This document shows positions 1 through 8,131 of a DNA stretch of 54,049 bases, in pieces. Each line of letters begins with the position of its first letter. Position 1 is the stretch's first letter. The stretch is taken from NCBI GenBank assembly GCA_046732855.1, contig JBKPNX010000092.1:1-54049 (forward strand), in the 5' to 3' direction. Position numbers and translations under genes: made by a program. Under the pieces are notes generated by a model. The model was not told the origin of the DNA. It searched no databases and worked only from the letters and a program-made list of their open reading frames with translations. This DNA is from JBKPNX01 sp046732855 (GTDB taxonomy: Bacteria; Pseudomonadota; Alphaproteobacteria; Geminicoccales; Geminicoccaceae).

Positions 1-1
1 T

Positions 2-202
2 GCGGCCGGATTGCCGAGCGACGTTCTGCTCGCAGCCCTTGCGAACGTCTGGCCGCCAGGGGACTACAAGGAGATCGCCGGCAGAACACTGCCTGACCCA
101 ATCGTGCTGGATTGGCTTGAGGCTCACCTGCCCGCCGGCAAACACCTGACTGATCCCCCGCAGCAGCCGGCTGGTCTGAAATCCGCCGACGCGAGACTTT
201 GA
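2..202 (+). CDS. C-terminal end of an unrecognised protein (partial)
   Basis: An open frame runs in from the left edge and stops at 200-202. It gives about 66 residues (AAGLPSDVLLAALANV near the edge, then a PDPIVLDWLEAHLPAG stretch). It has no ATG, so it is probably the tail of a gene that starts outside the window, although an internal TTG at 11 could also start it. I do not recognise a family. About 230 bases without a convincing gene separate it from the next gene. It could also be a chance frame in GC-rich DNA. Confidence 0.3.
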   Translation, partial: AAGLPSDVLLAALANVWPPGDYKEIAGRTLPDPIVLDWLEAHLPAGKHLTDPPQQPAGLKSADARL

Positions 203-429
203 CCACATTGATCTGAGGGCAGACGCCAGCCGGACGTGTGGCAAACGGCGGGTGGTCTAACCACTAAAACACCGCGTGGTGCCGTCGGGCGGGCGATCTC
301 GCAGGTGGCGCTCGAACAGCGTCGGGACGTCGCCCGGCTCCACCGCTTCACGTGGGCCGTCGGTCCGCCTTGGCGATGCGGTCGCGCTCTGCTATGCGGG
401 CGCTCCGGTTGCGAGGTGCCGCCCACGCG

Positions 430-1242
430 ATGTCCGCCCGTCTCTGGAACGCGCTCCGCCGCGAGCCGCTCGTCCATTTCCTCGCCTTCGCCGCGCTGCT
501 GTTCGTGGCCTACCACCTGCTGACGCCGTCGGCCCGGGAGCCGATCGTGATCGAGCGGGCGAGCATCGACGAGCTGGCGCGCCGGCAGGAGGAGCTGCTG
601 GCGCGGCCGCTCACTGACGAGGAGCGCCGCGCGCTGGTCGAATCAGCGATCGACGACGAGGTGCTGTTGCGCGAGGCGTACCGGCGCGGCCTGGACCGGG
701 ATGCGGTGGTCCGGCAGCATCTCGTCCAGAAGATGCGCTTCATTTTGGGCGAGCAGGAGACGGCGCCGACCGCGGCGGAGCTTCGGGCCTATTTCGAGGC
801 TAACGGCGAGCGCTACCGCAGCCCGCCCACGGTCACGCTCGACCAGGTCTTTTATGCCGACCCGTCAAACGTGCCGGACGACCTTTTGAGCCAGCTCGCG
901 AACGGCGTCGACATCGCCAGCCTGGGCGATCCACTCGATGATCTCGGCAGCCGGCTGCCCCATTACAGCCTGCGTGACCTCATCGAGCTCATGGGTCCGG
1001 ACGTGGCGCGCCGGGTGTTCGAGCTGCCGCTCGGCGTGTGGCAGGGTCCCCTGCAATCGGAGCGGGGCGTGCACTTCGTTCGGGTCGAGCAGCGCCATCC
1101 GCCGACCATGCCGAGCTTCGAGGAGGTCGAGAACTATCTGCGCCAGGACTGGGCCTTGGACCAGCAGCGGCGGGCGATCGCCGCCAAGCTTGCCGAGGTG
1201 CGCCAGAATTACCGCATCGTGGTCGAGCAGGGCGGGCCCTGA
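430..1242 (+). CDS. PpiC/SurA-type peptidyl-prolyl cis-trans isomerase, membrane-anchored
   Basis: The predicted protein has 270 residues. A basic N-terminus is followed by one hydrophobic segment (about residues 14-28, PLVHFLAFAALLFVAYHLL), which fits an inner-membrane anchor with the rest in the periplasm. Next comes a charged helical region of the SurA/PpiD kind, then a parvulin-like C-terminal part with the conserved ending 'GVWQGPLQSERGVHFVRVEQ'. I chose the ATG at 430 because it directly precedes the anchor; the longer frame upstream is arginine-rich and looks non-coding. The following HupE/UreJ-like gene starts 17 bases after the stop, so the two are probably co-transcribed. From context I infer a folding helper for an exported or membrane partner. 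The parvulin domain looks divergent, so catalytic activity is not assured. Confidence 0.78.
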   Translation: MSARLWNALRREPLVHFLAFAALLFVAYHLLTPSAREPIVIERASIDELARRQEELLARPLTDEERRALVESAIDDEVLLREAYRRGLDRDAVVRQHLVQKMRFILGEQETAPTAAELRAYFEANGERYRSPPTVTLDQVFYADPSNVPDDLLSQLANGVDIASLGDPLDDLGSRLPHYSLRDLIELMGPDVARRVFELPLGVWQGPLQSERGVHFVRVEQRHPPTMPSFEEVENYLRQDWALDQQRRAIAAKLAEVRQNYRIVVEQGGP

Positions 1243-1258
1243 GCGCAGGAATGGAGCG

Positions 1259-2266
1259 ATGATGCGAACGCGCGCAGTGCTCTGCTGGGTCATGGTCGCG
1301 TGGCTGGCACTGCCCTGCGCCGCGGCGGCGCACGATCTCGGCGTGGAACGGGCGCTCCTCGAGGAGACGGCCGGCGGCCGGTACGTGCTCGAGATCCAGA
1401 CTCCGGCGCCCGGCGAGCTGTTCGCCCCGCCCGAGCTGCCGGCCAGATGCGCACCCGACGATGCGCAGGGCACGAGCGGGCCGGATCGGCCGGCACTGAG
1501 CTACGCCTTCACGTGCGCGCCGGCGCCGCTCACCGCGAGCGACGTGCTCGTCCTACCGTGGCAACGCCAGGGCGTGATGCTGACGGCGCGTTGGGCGGAC
1601 GGCTCGAGTGCGCGGCAGTTCTTCCCGCGCACGGGCGCAGTCATCGCAGTGCCGCTGCACGCGCTGCACGCCGGGTCCGGCTCGGTCCGCGACGCCGCCC
1701 GTCGCTATCTCGGCCTCGGCATCGAGCACATCCTGCTCGGGGTCGATCACCTGCTGTTCGTCTTCGGCCTGCTCCTGCTCGTGCGCGGTCCCTGGATGCT
1801 GGTGAAGACCATCACGGCATTCACGCTCGCGCACAGCATCACGCTGGCGCTCGCGACGCTCGGCTTGGTCACCGTACCGTTGCGCCCGGTCGACGCGGCG
1901 ATCGCGCTCAGCATCATGTTCCTCGGCGCCGAGATCCTGCGCGCGCGGCAAGGTCGGCCCGGCCTGGCCGCCAGCAGGCCCTGGATCGTCGCCTTCGCGT
2001 TCGGTCTGCTGCACGGGCTGGGCTTCGCCGGCGCGCTCACGGAACTAGGCCTTGCGCCGGGAGAGATCCCGCTTGCGCTCTTCTTTTTCAACGTCGGGGT
2101 CGAGATCGGTCAGCTGATGTTCGTCGCCGCATGCCTCGCGCTCGCCTGGGGTCTGCGCCGGCTGCGGGTGAGCTGGCCGCGCTGGGTAGCACCCCTGCCC
2201 GCGTACGCTATCGGCACGGTCGCGGCGTTTTGGTTCATAGAGCGCACGAGTGGCTTCTGGTCATAA
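1259..2266 (+). CDS. HupE/UreJ-like multispanning membrane protein
   Basis: The protein has 335 residues. A signal peptide (about 1-24, ending CAAAAHD) leads into a soluble periplasmic stretch of roughly 120 residues. The C-terminal half has about six membrane helices and carries the family hallmarks 'GIEHILLGVDHLLFVFGLLLL', 'KTITAFTLAHSITLALA', 'GLLHGLGFAGALTELG' and 'FNVGVEIGQL'. The histidines and acids in these helices resemble those of the HupE/UreJ nickel and cobalt permeases. This longer variant (signal peptide, extracytoplasmic domain, HupE core) is usually annotated HupE/UreJ_2, with no proven substrate. Two ATGs lie in tandem at 1259 and 1262. The gene follows the isomerase by 16 bases, and a hupE remnant lies just downstream. 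Metal transport is an inference from the family. Confidence 0.85.
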   Translation: MMRTRAVLCWVMVAWLALPCAAAAHDLGVERALLEETAGGRYVLEIQTPAPGELFAPPELPARCAPDDAQGTSGPDRPALSYAFTCAPAPLTASDVLVLPWQRQGVMLTARWADGSSARQFFPRTGAVIAVPLHALHAGSGSVRDAARRYLGLGIEHILLGVDHLLFVFGLLLLVRGPWMLVKTITAFTLAHSITLALATLGLVTVPLRPVDAAIALSIMFLGAEILRARQGRPGLAASRPWIVAFAFGLLHGLGFAGALTELGLAPGEIPLALFFFNVGVEIGQLMFVAACLALAWGLRRLRVSWPRWVAPLPAYAIGTVAAFWFIERTSGFWS

Positions 2267-2293
2267 CTCAAGGCGTTCAGGGGAGGACCGGCG

Positions 2294-2519
2294 ATGAGCA
2301 GGACACGGCGCTCCCTGCTGACGCGTCGTACCGGCAAACAAGAGATCGCGATCTGGCTGATCGCCGCAGCCACAGCCCTGTTGCCCGGGATCACCCTGGC
2401 CGACACGGGGGTGGGAGTCGCGGATGGTTTCCTCAGCGGCTTCACCCATCCGAGGTGCGCACCCTCGGCAGCTGGATCGCCGCGATCGGGATCATGACGA
2501 TCGGCCTCGCCTGGGGTCG
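2294..2519 (+). pseudogene. Remnant of a hupE-type metal permease gene (internal deletion)
   Basis: The frame from ATG 2294 encodes a signal peptide and the typical HupE start 'GVGVADGFLSGFTHP'. After this point HupE proteins normally continue with about 130 residues of membrane helices. Here the reading frame instead runs out within 17 residues. The neighbouring frame, from about 2449 on, reads 'EVRTLGSWIAAIGIMTIGLAWGR', which looks like the last helix of a HupE protein. The simplest reading is loss of the whole middle of the gene plus a frame change. The remnant lies 27 bases after an intact HupE/UreJ-like gene, so this may once have been a two-permease unit. A short, functional single-helix protein cannot be fully ruled out. 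Confidence 0.6.
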
Positions 2520-2529
2520 GTGTAGCGAA

Positions 2530-3441
2530 TCAGGCAGCGAGCGCGGCCAGACGCTCCTTTGCGCCATCCAGCGGACGCGCGTGGCGCTCGATCTCGGCCC
2601 AGGGATCGCGCTTGCGCGCCAGCCGGCGAAAGATGTTGCGGATCGTGTAGCGTTGCGGCCCGAGCTTGGGATCCTCCAGCTCGGCCCACTCGATCGGCGT
2701 CGCGACCGGCGCCTCGGGGCGCGCGCGCACCGAATAGGGCGCCACCGCGGTCTGAGCGTAGGCGTTGCGCGCCACATCGACAAATACGCGATCGCCGCGC
2801 TTTGCCTTGCGCTGCGCGGTCGTCAGTTCCCTCGGCCGGCGCGCGACCAGACGTTCTGCCACCTCAGACGCGAACTGGCGCACTTGATCTAAGTCGGCGG
2901 AACGATCGAGCGGCACCCAGACATGGAGACCGCGCGAACCGGTAACCTGGAGGAACGGCGCAAGGCCGAGCTCTTCGAGCAGCGCCCGGGCCTCGCGCGC
3001 CGCCCATCTAACCTTGCCGAAGTCATCGTCGGAAGGATCAAGATCGAGCACCATCCGGTCGGGGTGATCGACCCGATCGACGCGCGAGAACCAGACATGG
3101 AAAGCGACGCAGGCCTGGTTGGCCAGGTAGATCAGGTCCGCCTGGTCCTCGGCCACGATATGGTCGACCTCACCGTTCTGCTTGGCAAGGCGCACCCGGC
3201 GGAGCCAGCCCGGGAAATGGTCCGACGCGTTCTTCTGCATGAAGCCCTCGGCCGCGACGCCCTCGGGATACCGTTCGAACGACAGCGGCCGACCGGCGAG
3301 ATGCGGCAGCATCACCGGGGCGATCCGCCGGTAGTAGTCGATCAGGTCGGCCTTGGTCAGGCCGGAGGCTGGAAACAAGATCTTGTGCGGGTTGGACAGC
3401 TTGACGGCGCGATCCTCAACTACTGCGATCTGCTCGTACAT
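2530..3441 (-). CDS. Stand-alone LigD-type DNA polymerase/primase domain protein
   Basis: This protein of 303 residues matches the polymerase (archaeo-eukaryotic primase superfamily) domain of LigD over its full length. Visible motifs are the metal-binding DLDP (133-136), TGSRGLHVWVPLD (167-179) with the conserved S-R-G-L-H, and VDVARNAYAQTAVAPYSVR (221-239) with the third carboxylate and the family's 'tavAPYSvRa' signature. In bacterial end joining this domain adds ribo- or deoxyribonucleotides at broken ends together with Ku and a ligase. No ligase domain, nuclease domain or Ku gene is visible within the window, so it would have to work with partners encoded elsewhere. The gene stands alone; its neighbours are on the other strand or are remnants. 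The function in end joining is inferred from the family. Confidence 0.88.
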   Translation of the reverse strand: MYEQIAVVEDRAVKLSNPHKILFPASGLTKADLIDYYRRIAPVMLPHLAGRPLSFERYPEGVAAEGFMQKNASDHFPGWLRRVRLAKQNGEVDHIVAEDQADLIYLANQACVAFHVWFSRVDRVDHPDRMVLDLDPSDDDFGKVRWAAREARALLEELGLAPFLQVTGSRGLHVWVPLDRSADLDQVRQFASEVAERLVARRPRELTTAQRKAKRGDRVFVDVARNAYAQTAVAPYSVRARPEAPVATPIEWAELEDPKLGPQRYTIRNIFRRLARKRDPWAEIERHARPLDGAKERLAALAA

Positions 3442-3904
3442 CTCGCTTCTCCGCGGCTCTGCCAGCGGGCGCCCTGCCGAGGCGGCAATGGGGAATTCTC
3501 CCCGCCTCGTTGCCTACACGGTGCCGAGCACTGGCCCGCTCGACTGCAACCTACGACCGCGCTTCAGGAATGCTTCTCAGCGGCCCTTGCGCTTTCGGAA
3601 TCGGATCGATCGCCCGGCGTCCGGCCATGCGACCTGACCACGATCCGCCTTGAGCCCGTCACCCGCCCTAGCATTTCCGGCGTAAGACGGCGCAGCGCCG
3701 CCTGCCAACCGCACAACGAACCAGCGGCGGTTCGGTTCCGCCTATTACGACAGCCACAGCCGAGAGATGCGGGGTACGCTCGGTGCCGGCACGGTGCTCC
3801 GGTAGAGCAGCCGCGTCTCTCGCGGCGGCGCGCCTCCCCTCGAGCTTGAAGCGTTCAGTCCGTGGCTGGGGCCGCCGCTCCGGGACGCGGGTCGACGGGC
3901 AGGC
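3442..3904. other. Gene-free stretch between the LigD-type gene and the DUF2325 remnant
   Basis: I see no convincing gene here. The open frames are arginine/proline-rich and have no recognisable motif. The minus-strand frame that carries the DUF2325 remnant runs on to 3668, but this tail looks like read-through past the lost native stop. The promoter of the LigD-type gene should lie just above 3441; I found no clear -35/-10 pair. Confidence 0.4.
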
Positions 3905-4231
3905 CCCTTGCAAGGCTCTTACGGCGCGGGTGAAGCACGTGGCACTGCTGCTACGCAGAAGCACGAAGGGCTTGGCGCGCCGGCGGCACAGTCCCTTGAC
4001 CTTGAGGCAAGCCTGATGGCTCACGCAGTCGATCGGGCAGAGCACGACGTCCGCCCGATCGACCAGGCGCCCGAGCGATTGCAGACTCTCCTCCTGACCG
4101 CCATCGTGATGCAGCAGGCAGGCGTCCCACGCTGCGGCCCGCGCGCGCAGATGCGGCAGCAACTGACAGCGCCCGCCGACGTAAAGGATGCAGCGACCTT
4201 CGAGCTGCGGCGCGGAGCGGGCGACCGAACC
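3905..4231 (-). pseudogene. Degenerate DUF2325-domain gene
   Basis: The translated segment reads 'GRCILYVGGRCQLLPHL', then 'LLHHDGGQEESLQSL', 'ADVVLCPIDCVSHQACLKVK' and 'KPFVLLRSSSATCFTRAV'. This is the complete core of a DUF2325 domain, a small Rossmann-like domain with conserved HDGG, P-x-D-C-V-S-H and LRSSS motifs. The frame has no ATG: it opens after a TGA just above 4231. An ATG with 'MRRFGRPLR' exists in another frame about 20 bases earlier, so one lost base could have separated start and domain. At the other end the frame runs about 80 residues beyond the domain into low-complexity sequence. The segment follows fbpA by about 40 bases on the same strand. A functional protein starting at a rare codon is possible but less likely. 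Confidence 0.6.
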
Positions 4232-4273
4232 TTCTCATGGCGTCGTCTTCTCCTCGGGAGGCGGCGAGCGGAG

Positions 4274-5302
4274 CTACTTCCAGCCGACCCGGTCCATCAG
4301 CTTTACCGCTTCGGGATTGTTCTCGCCGAGCTTCGCCGCGTTGATCGCATCGGTCTTGATCGTGCCCCACTGCTCGAGCACGGGGTCGAGCTTGACGCCC
4401 TCGATCACGGGGAACTCGTAGTTGCCCTGGGCGAAATAGGCCTGGGCCTGCGGCGTCGTCAGGTACTCCAGGAACTTGATCGCGTTGTCCTTGTTGGGCG
4501 CGGTCGCGACCACGCCTCCGCCGCTGATGTTGGCGTGCGCCCCGCGCCCGTCCTGATTGGGGAACAGAATGTCGACCTTCTCTCCGATCGCGCGCTCTTC
4601 AGACGACTCGCTCTCGAGCAGGCGCACGAAATAATAGTGATTGACCACGGCGACGTCACACTCGCCAGCCGCCACCGCCTCGATCTGGTCGGTGTCGCCG
4701 CCCTGAGGCGGCCGCGCCAGATTGGCGACCAGGCCCCTCGCCCAGGCTTCGGTGGCCTCGATCCCGTCCGCCTCGATCATCGAGGCGACCAACGACTGGT
4801 TGTAGACGTTGGTGGACGAGCGCATGCAGATGCGCCCCCGCCACTTGGGGTCGGCGAGGTCCTCGTAGCTCCTGATCTCGCTGGGATCGATCCGGTCCTT
4901 GGCGTAAACAATGCCGCGCACGCGCTGGCTGAACCCGAACCATTTGCCCTCCGGGTGGCGCAGCTCGGCCGGAATCGCCTGCTCCAGCACCGCCGAGGAC
5001 ACCGGCTGCAGGAGCCCCGCCTGATCGGCGCGCCACAGCCGGCCGGCATCGACCGTGATCAACACGTCCGCCGGGCTGTTGCGGCCCTCGGCCTTGATCC
5101 GCTCGAGCAGCTGATCGGCATCGCCCTCGATCAGGTTGACCGCGATGCCGGTCTGCTCGGTGAACGTGTCGTACAGCGCGACGTCCGTATCGTAATGCCG
5201 CGAGGAGTAGAGATTGACCTCCTGCGCGCCCGCGCCGGACGCGGCAAGCGCGAGCGTCAGCCCGACCGCGCCGGTCAAGCCCTTCGCTACGAAAGTGACC
5301 AT
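4274..5302 (-). CDS. fbpA: Ferric iron ABC transporter, periplasmic binding protein
   Basis: The protein has 342 residues. It begins with a signal peptide (about 1-26, cleaved near GAGAQ), and the mature part starts 'EVNLYSSRHYDTD', the standard FbpA/FutA opening that supplies an iron-ligand tyrosine. The YY pair at 223-224 (VVNHYYFVRL) matches the C-lobe tyrosines that bind Fe(III), and 'NISGGGVVATAPNKDNAIKFLEYL' is typical of the family. It would capture ferric iron in the periplasm for an inner-membrane permease and ATPase, but neither is encoded next to it. A degenerate DUF2325 gene follows on the same strand. The upstream region carries an Irr-type box and two possible promoters, so iron-dependent control is likely. 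Confidence 0.9.
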   Translation of the reverse strand: MVTFVAKGLTGAVGLTLALAASGAGAQEVNLYSSRHYDTDVALYDTFTEQTGIAVNLIEGDADQLLERIKAEGRNSPADVLITVDAGRLWRADQAGLLQPVSSAVLEQAIPAELRHPEGKWFGFSQRVRGIVYAKDRIDPSEIRSYEDLADPKWRGRICMRSSTNVYNQSLVASMIEADGIEATEAWARGLVANLARPPQGGDTDQIEAVAAGECDVAVVNHYYFVRLLESESSEERAIGEKVDILFPNQDGRGAHANISGGGVVATAPNKDNAIKFLEYLTTPQAQAYFAQGNYEFPVIEGVKLDPVLEQWGTIKTDAINAAKLGENNPEAVKLMDRVGWK

Positions 5303-5370
5303 GGATAGTCCTCGACGTGGTTCTTTGCGTTATGTCGACGGCGACCTCTGTAGCGGGCCTGAGATAACCG

Positions 5371-5442
5371 ACAATACTGTCCAAGTCAAACCTGATGTTT
5401 TGGAACCACTCCAATTAAAGCCGCAGTATTCTATTTAGACAA
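5371..5442 (-). promoter_or_regulatory. Two candidate promoters for fbpA
   Basis: On the minus strand, P1 is TTGTCT (5442-5437), a 17-base spacer and TTTAAT (5419-5414). P2 is TTGACT (5399-5394), a 17-base spacer and TATCTC (5376-5371). P1 has the better -10 and its -35 overlaps the iron control element. P2 has the better -35 and would place that element upstream, in an activator-like position. This is pattern matching by eye only. Confidence 0.4.
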
Positions 5443-5450
5443 ATTCTAAC
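5434..5450. promoter_or_regulatory. Irr-type iron control element (ICE) upstream of fbpA
   Basis: The 17-base sequence TTTAGACAAATTCTAAC matches the rhizobial iron control element pattern TTTAGAA-N3-TTCTAAA at 12 of its 14 defined positions and contains the perfect inverted repeat TTAGA-N5-TCTAA. It is centred about 140 bases upstream of the fbpA start. In other alphaproteobacteria the haem-sensing Fur-family regulator Irr binds such sites. Its presence in front of an iron uptake gene makes a chance match unlikely. Confidence 0.65.
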
Positions 5451-5657
5451 ATTGACCGCTTAATAACGAGCATAGCGAGCTTCCTTGACACCCGTATGCC
5501 GCCGGAGGCTTGAAGTCCTCGGGTGGGGCGGAACCGCCGCAGGGCGTTTTGCCGCATTGTCCGAGCGCGGTCAGCCCTGCTCACCTGCGTGCAGGTGCCC
5601 GCCCTACTTGGCGCCGGCAACAGCAACGTTGATCACCCCAGTCGGGGAAGCTACCCG

Positions 5658-5882
5658 ATGTCGTACGATCCTGAACGGCGGAAACCAGCTGTTTTCGCCG
5701 ACCGATCCGGCGATTCCGCCTTTGATCGGTCACTCGAGAAACCGCATGAGTTTGCGGACCTCGATGCCTGCTCTACGCGGCAACCTGTCGCGCCAGCTCG
5801 GACGCTGCTCAGCAGAAACCGGCTGCTCCTGCTGATTGCCGGCCTGGCTTTCCTGGTGGCGATCGGCGTCCTGACCAACTGA
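5658..5882 (+). CDS. Small protein with a C-terminal membrane helix, unknown function
   Basis: A frame of 74 residues starts 'MSYDPERRKPAVFADRSG' and ends in one clear hydrophobic helix, 'RLLLLIAGLAFLVAIGVLTN', at the extreme C-terminus. This gives a tail-anchored layout with a charged, hydrophilic cytoplasmic part. The frame extends further upstream, but the sequence before the ATG at 5658 looks random, so I chose this start. It points toward the convergent stress-protein gene, whose stop lies about 30 bases away. I recognise no family. The helix and the acidic/basic balance argue for a real gene, but it could be spurious. Confidence 0.42.
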   Translation: MSYDPERRKPAVFADRSGDSAFDRSLEKPHEFADLDACSTRQPVAPARTLLSRNRLLLLIAGLAFLVAIGVLTN

Positions 5883-5912
5883 GCGGGTGCGGCCGGAGCG
5901 CCCGTGCCGCGG

Positions 5913-6482
5913 TCAAGATCGCTGTGTGCCGCCGGCCGGCAGCTGATGGATGTGAACGTCGTGCGCGGAGTGCCTCCTGAGAATGGCCAGGGCGCGCCGC
6001 TGCGTGTCGGCATCGGGCGTCCGCACCCAGAGCAGCAGGCCGCCGCGGTCGAGCTGCTCCTGCAGATGCTCGGCGTTGCTCTTGTCCAACCATCGGGCAA
6101 GAACAGTGCCGATCAGCGCGCCCGCGATCGCGGTGCCGCTCACGGCTGCAGCGATCACGCCTGCCGTGGCGACCACGGTGCCGGCCGCAACCACGGTGGG
6201 CAGATAGGTGAGCGAGCCGATGAGCAGATCCTCGCTGTCGCCGAGCGATGCCCGGGTGCGATAGGCGACGCGCGGCGCCGCAGGGTCGTCCTCGAGGTCC
6301 TCCACCCGCTCGTACCGGTGGCCGAGCTTCCGCTCCACGGCATGCTCGGTGGCGAGCAGGCTGATGTCGTGCTTGCTGAAGCCGGCGGCGCGCAGCTCGT
6401 CGACCGCGGCCTCGAGCTCGCTCACGTCATCGAATACCGCGACCGCCTCGCTGACTACCGGTTCATGCTGCTGGTCGGACAT
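5913..6482 (-). CDS. General stress protein-like protein with a glycine/alanine-rich hydrophobic core
   Basis: The protein has 189 residues. The N-terminal half resembles the YflT/general stress protein 17M fold: 'EAVAVFDDVSELEAAVDELRAAGFSKHDISLLA' is a typical beta-alpha-beta start, in which the helix marks a hydrophobic ridge. The middle (about residues 90-130) is a small-residue-rich hydrophobic stretch, 'VVAAGTVVATAGVIAAAVSG', which may insert in a membrane. The end returns to a short alpha/beta unit, 'GGLLLWVRTPDADTQRRALAILRRHSAHDVHIHQL'. Proteins of this build are common in alphaproteobacteria and are often stress-induced, without known activity. A GAGAGG-like ribosome site precedes the ATG. 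The gene stands alone between convergent and divergent neighbours. Confidence 0.7.
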   Translation of the reverse strand: MSDQQHEPVVSEAVAVFDDVSELEAAVDELRAAGFSKHDISLLATEHAVERKLGHRYERVEDLEDDPAAPRVAYRTRASLGDSEDLLIGSLTYLPTVVAAGTVVATAGVIAAAVSGTAIAGALIGTVLARWLDKSNAEHLQEQLDRGGLLLWVRTPDADTQRRALAILRRHSAHDVHIHQLPAGGTQRS

Positions 6483-6777
6483 CGCACCTCTCGATCGCTG
6501 GATCGCGCCGAGCTTACGCGATGGGCCAGGGCAGCGCCATGGCCAGATGATGCGCCGCCGTTACTGCGGGGGCCCGCCTCGACTGCCGCTCATGGTCGGG
6601 CCGGACCGCGCCGTAGGCGATCGCGGGAGCGACGGCCTGGGAAAGCCTGCACCGGGGGCGAGACGCACCGGGGCTGAACGTGCCGTCTTGCCGGCGGGCC
6701 CCTGCCCTGCCTTGTCCTTTTCCCGGGCGGTGCCTAACTTAGGCGTGCGTCGGCGGCGGCCGGCGCGGCATGGAGCT

Positions 6778-7551
6778 ATGACGGAGCTGGCGATGGCGGG
6801 TCGCTTCGGCCTCTGGTCGGGCCGCAAATACTTCCTCAACAAGATGACCTTGCGCGAGCTCATCGTCGCCTACTTCACGCACCACTCGATCCTGACCTAT
6901 CTGGTGCTGATCGCCGGCAGCATCTGGCTCGCGGTCGCTCATGCGACAGGATGGGGCCCGCTCGGCGCCGCCGCGGTGATCGCCCTGATCTATCCGCTGG
7001 TCGAGTATCTGATGCACCGCTACGTGCTGCATTCGCGTTTTCTGTACCGGCACCAGATGACCGCGGCGCTGTGGAAGCGCATCCACTACGACCACCATCA
7101 GAACCCGAACGATCTGTCGGTGCTGTTCGGCGCGCTGTACACGACGCTGCCGACCATCTTCGCGATCGCCTCGCCCATCGGTTGGCTGATCGCCGGCCTG
7201 CCGGGCGCGGCGGCCGCGTTCGCGACCGCGCTGATCCTGTTCTCGCTGTACGAGTTCTGCCACTGTATCCAGCACCTGCCGTTCATGCCCCGCTGGCATT
7301 GGTTGCGCGAGCTCAAGCGGCACCATCTCGCGCATCATTTCCACAGCGAGCAGGGCAACTTCGGCATCACCAGCTTCATCTGGGACCGGATCTTCGGCAC
7401 CCTGTACCAGCGCCCGCAGGAGGTCAGCAAAAGCCCGACGGTGCACAATCTCGGCTATACCGGCCACGAGCGCGAGGCCTATCCCTGGGTCGCCGAGCTG
7501 TCGGCCGATGACGCGACCTACGCCGCCGCCCGCCGGCGCCGGGCGGGCTGA
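6778..7551 (+). CDS. Fatty acid hydroxylase / sterol desaturase family membrane protein
   Basis: The protein has 257 residues with about four membrane helices. It carries the histidine clusters of the di-iron hydroxylase superfamily: HRYVLHSRFLYRHQ (about 76-89), HYDHHQNPNDL (about 102-112), HCIQH and HHLAHHFHSEQGNFG (about 182-196). The spacing H-x3-4-H, H-x2-HH and HH-x2-HH fits PF04116. Such enzymes hydroxylate or desaturate lipids with O2 at the cytoplasmic membrane face. The exact substrate (fatty acid, hopanoid or carotenoid) cannot be read from sequence. I chose the ATG at 6778; the upstream part of the frame overlaps the divergent stress gene and looks non-coding. No pathway partners are adjacent. 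Confidence 0.85.
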   Translation: MTELAMAGRFGLWSGRKYFLNKMTLRELIVAYFTHHSILTYLVLIAGSIWLAVAHATGWGPLGAAAVIALIYPLVEYLMHRYVLHSRFLYRHQMTAALWKRIHYDHHQNPNDLSVLFGALYTTLPTIFAIASPIGWLIAGLPGAAAAFATALILFSLYEFCHCIQHLPFMPRWHWLRELKRHHLAHHFHSEQGNFGITSFIWDRIFGTLYQRPQEVSKSPTVHNLGYTGHEREAYPWVAELSADDATYAAARRRRAG

Positions 7552-8131
7552 ACGTCTCGGCCTGAGAGGACGAAGCGCGATCTTTGGTCCTGGCAACGAT
7601 CGCCGCGAATCTACGCGCCCTTGCGTGGACGGCTCGGTTCGAGCCGCGCCACACTGTGAGACTAATCGCAGGGCCACCGGGCCTTTGACGCCTGTGTCAC
7701 AAGTATTCGTTCCAAGCACCCTGGTCAGTCAAAAGGACAGCTTGCAGCTCCTCTTTGAGAGCAGGAGGCAAGCAACGCGCCGTGCTTGGCAGGAGTCACG
7801 GCCGGCGGAACAGGATCTTTTAGTCGGTCTTTGTTAGATGAGAGCGCCCAGCGATATCGGGCATCGCAGAGGTTCGAACAATGCACGCACTATGTGTCCA
7901 TTGTCCGGCTTACCGTCGTTGCCAGCCTCGACGTTTCTCGTGGTGAATCGAACGGGGCAGCTGGACCGAGCAACCAGTCGTCGACCGCAAGCGTGCTCAC
8001 CCGTACGTCAACCCTCCTCGGCCGAACGCGATCTCGAGATTGTCGGCACATTGCAATGCACCTTCGGCCACAAATTGATGGGCGTTTACGGCGAGGTTCT
8101 CCATGGCCGGCGAATCACGGTCGCCGCTACC
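7552..8131. other. Gene-free stretch
   Basis: About 580 bases lie between the hydroxylase stop and the lactonase-family stop. Several short plus-strand frames exist (for example 7786-8145), but they overlap each other, have poor ribosome sites and show no protein-like pattern. I see no tRNA, repeat or strong hairpin. It may contain decayed sequence or terminators that I cannot recognise. Confidence 0.4.
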
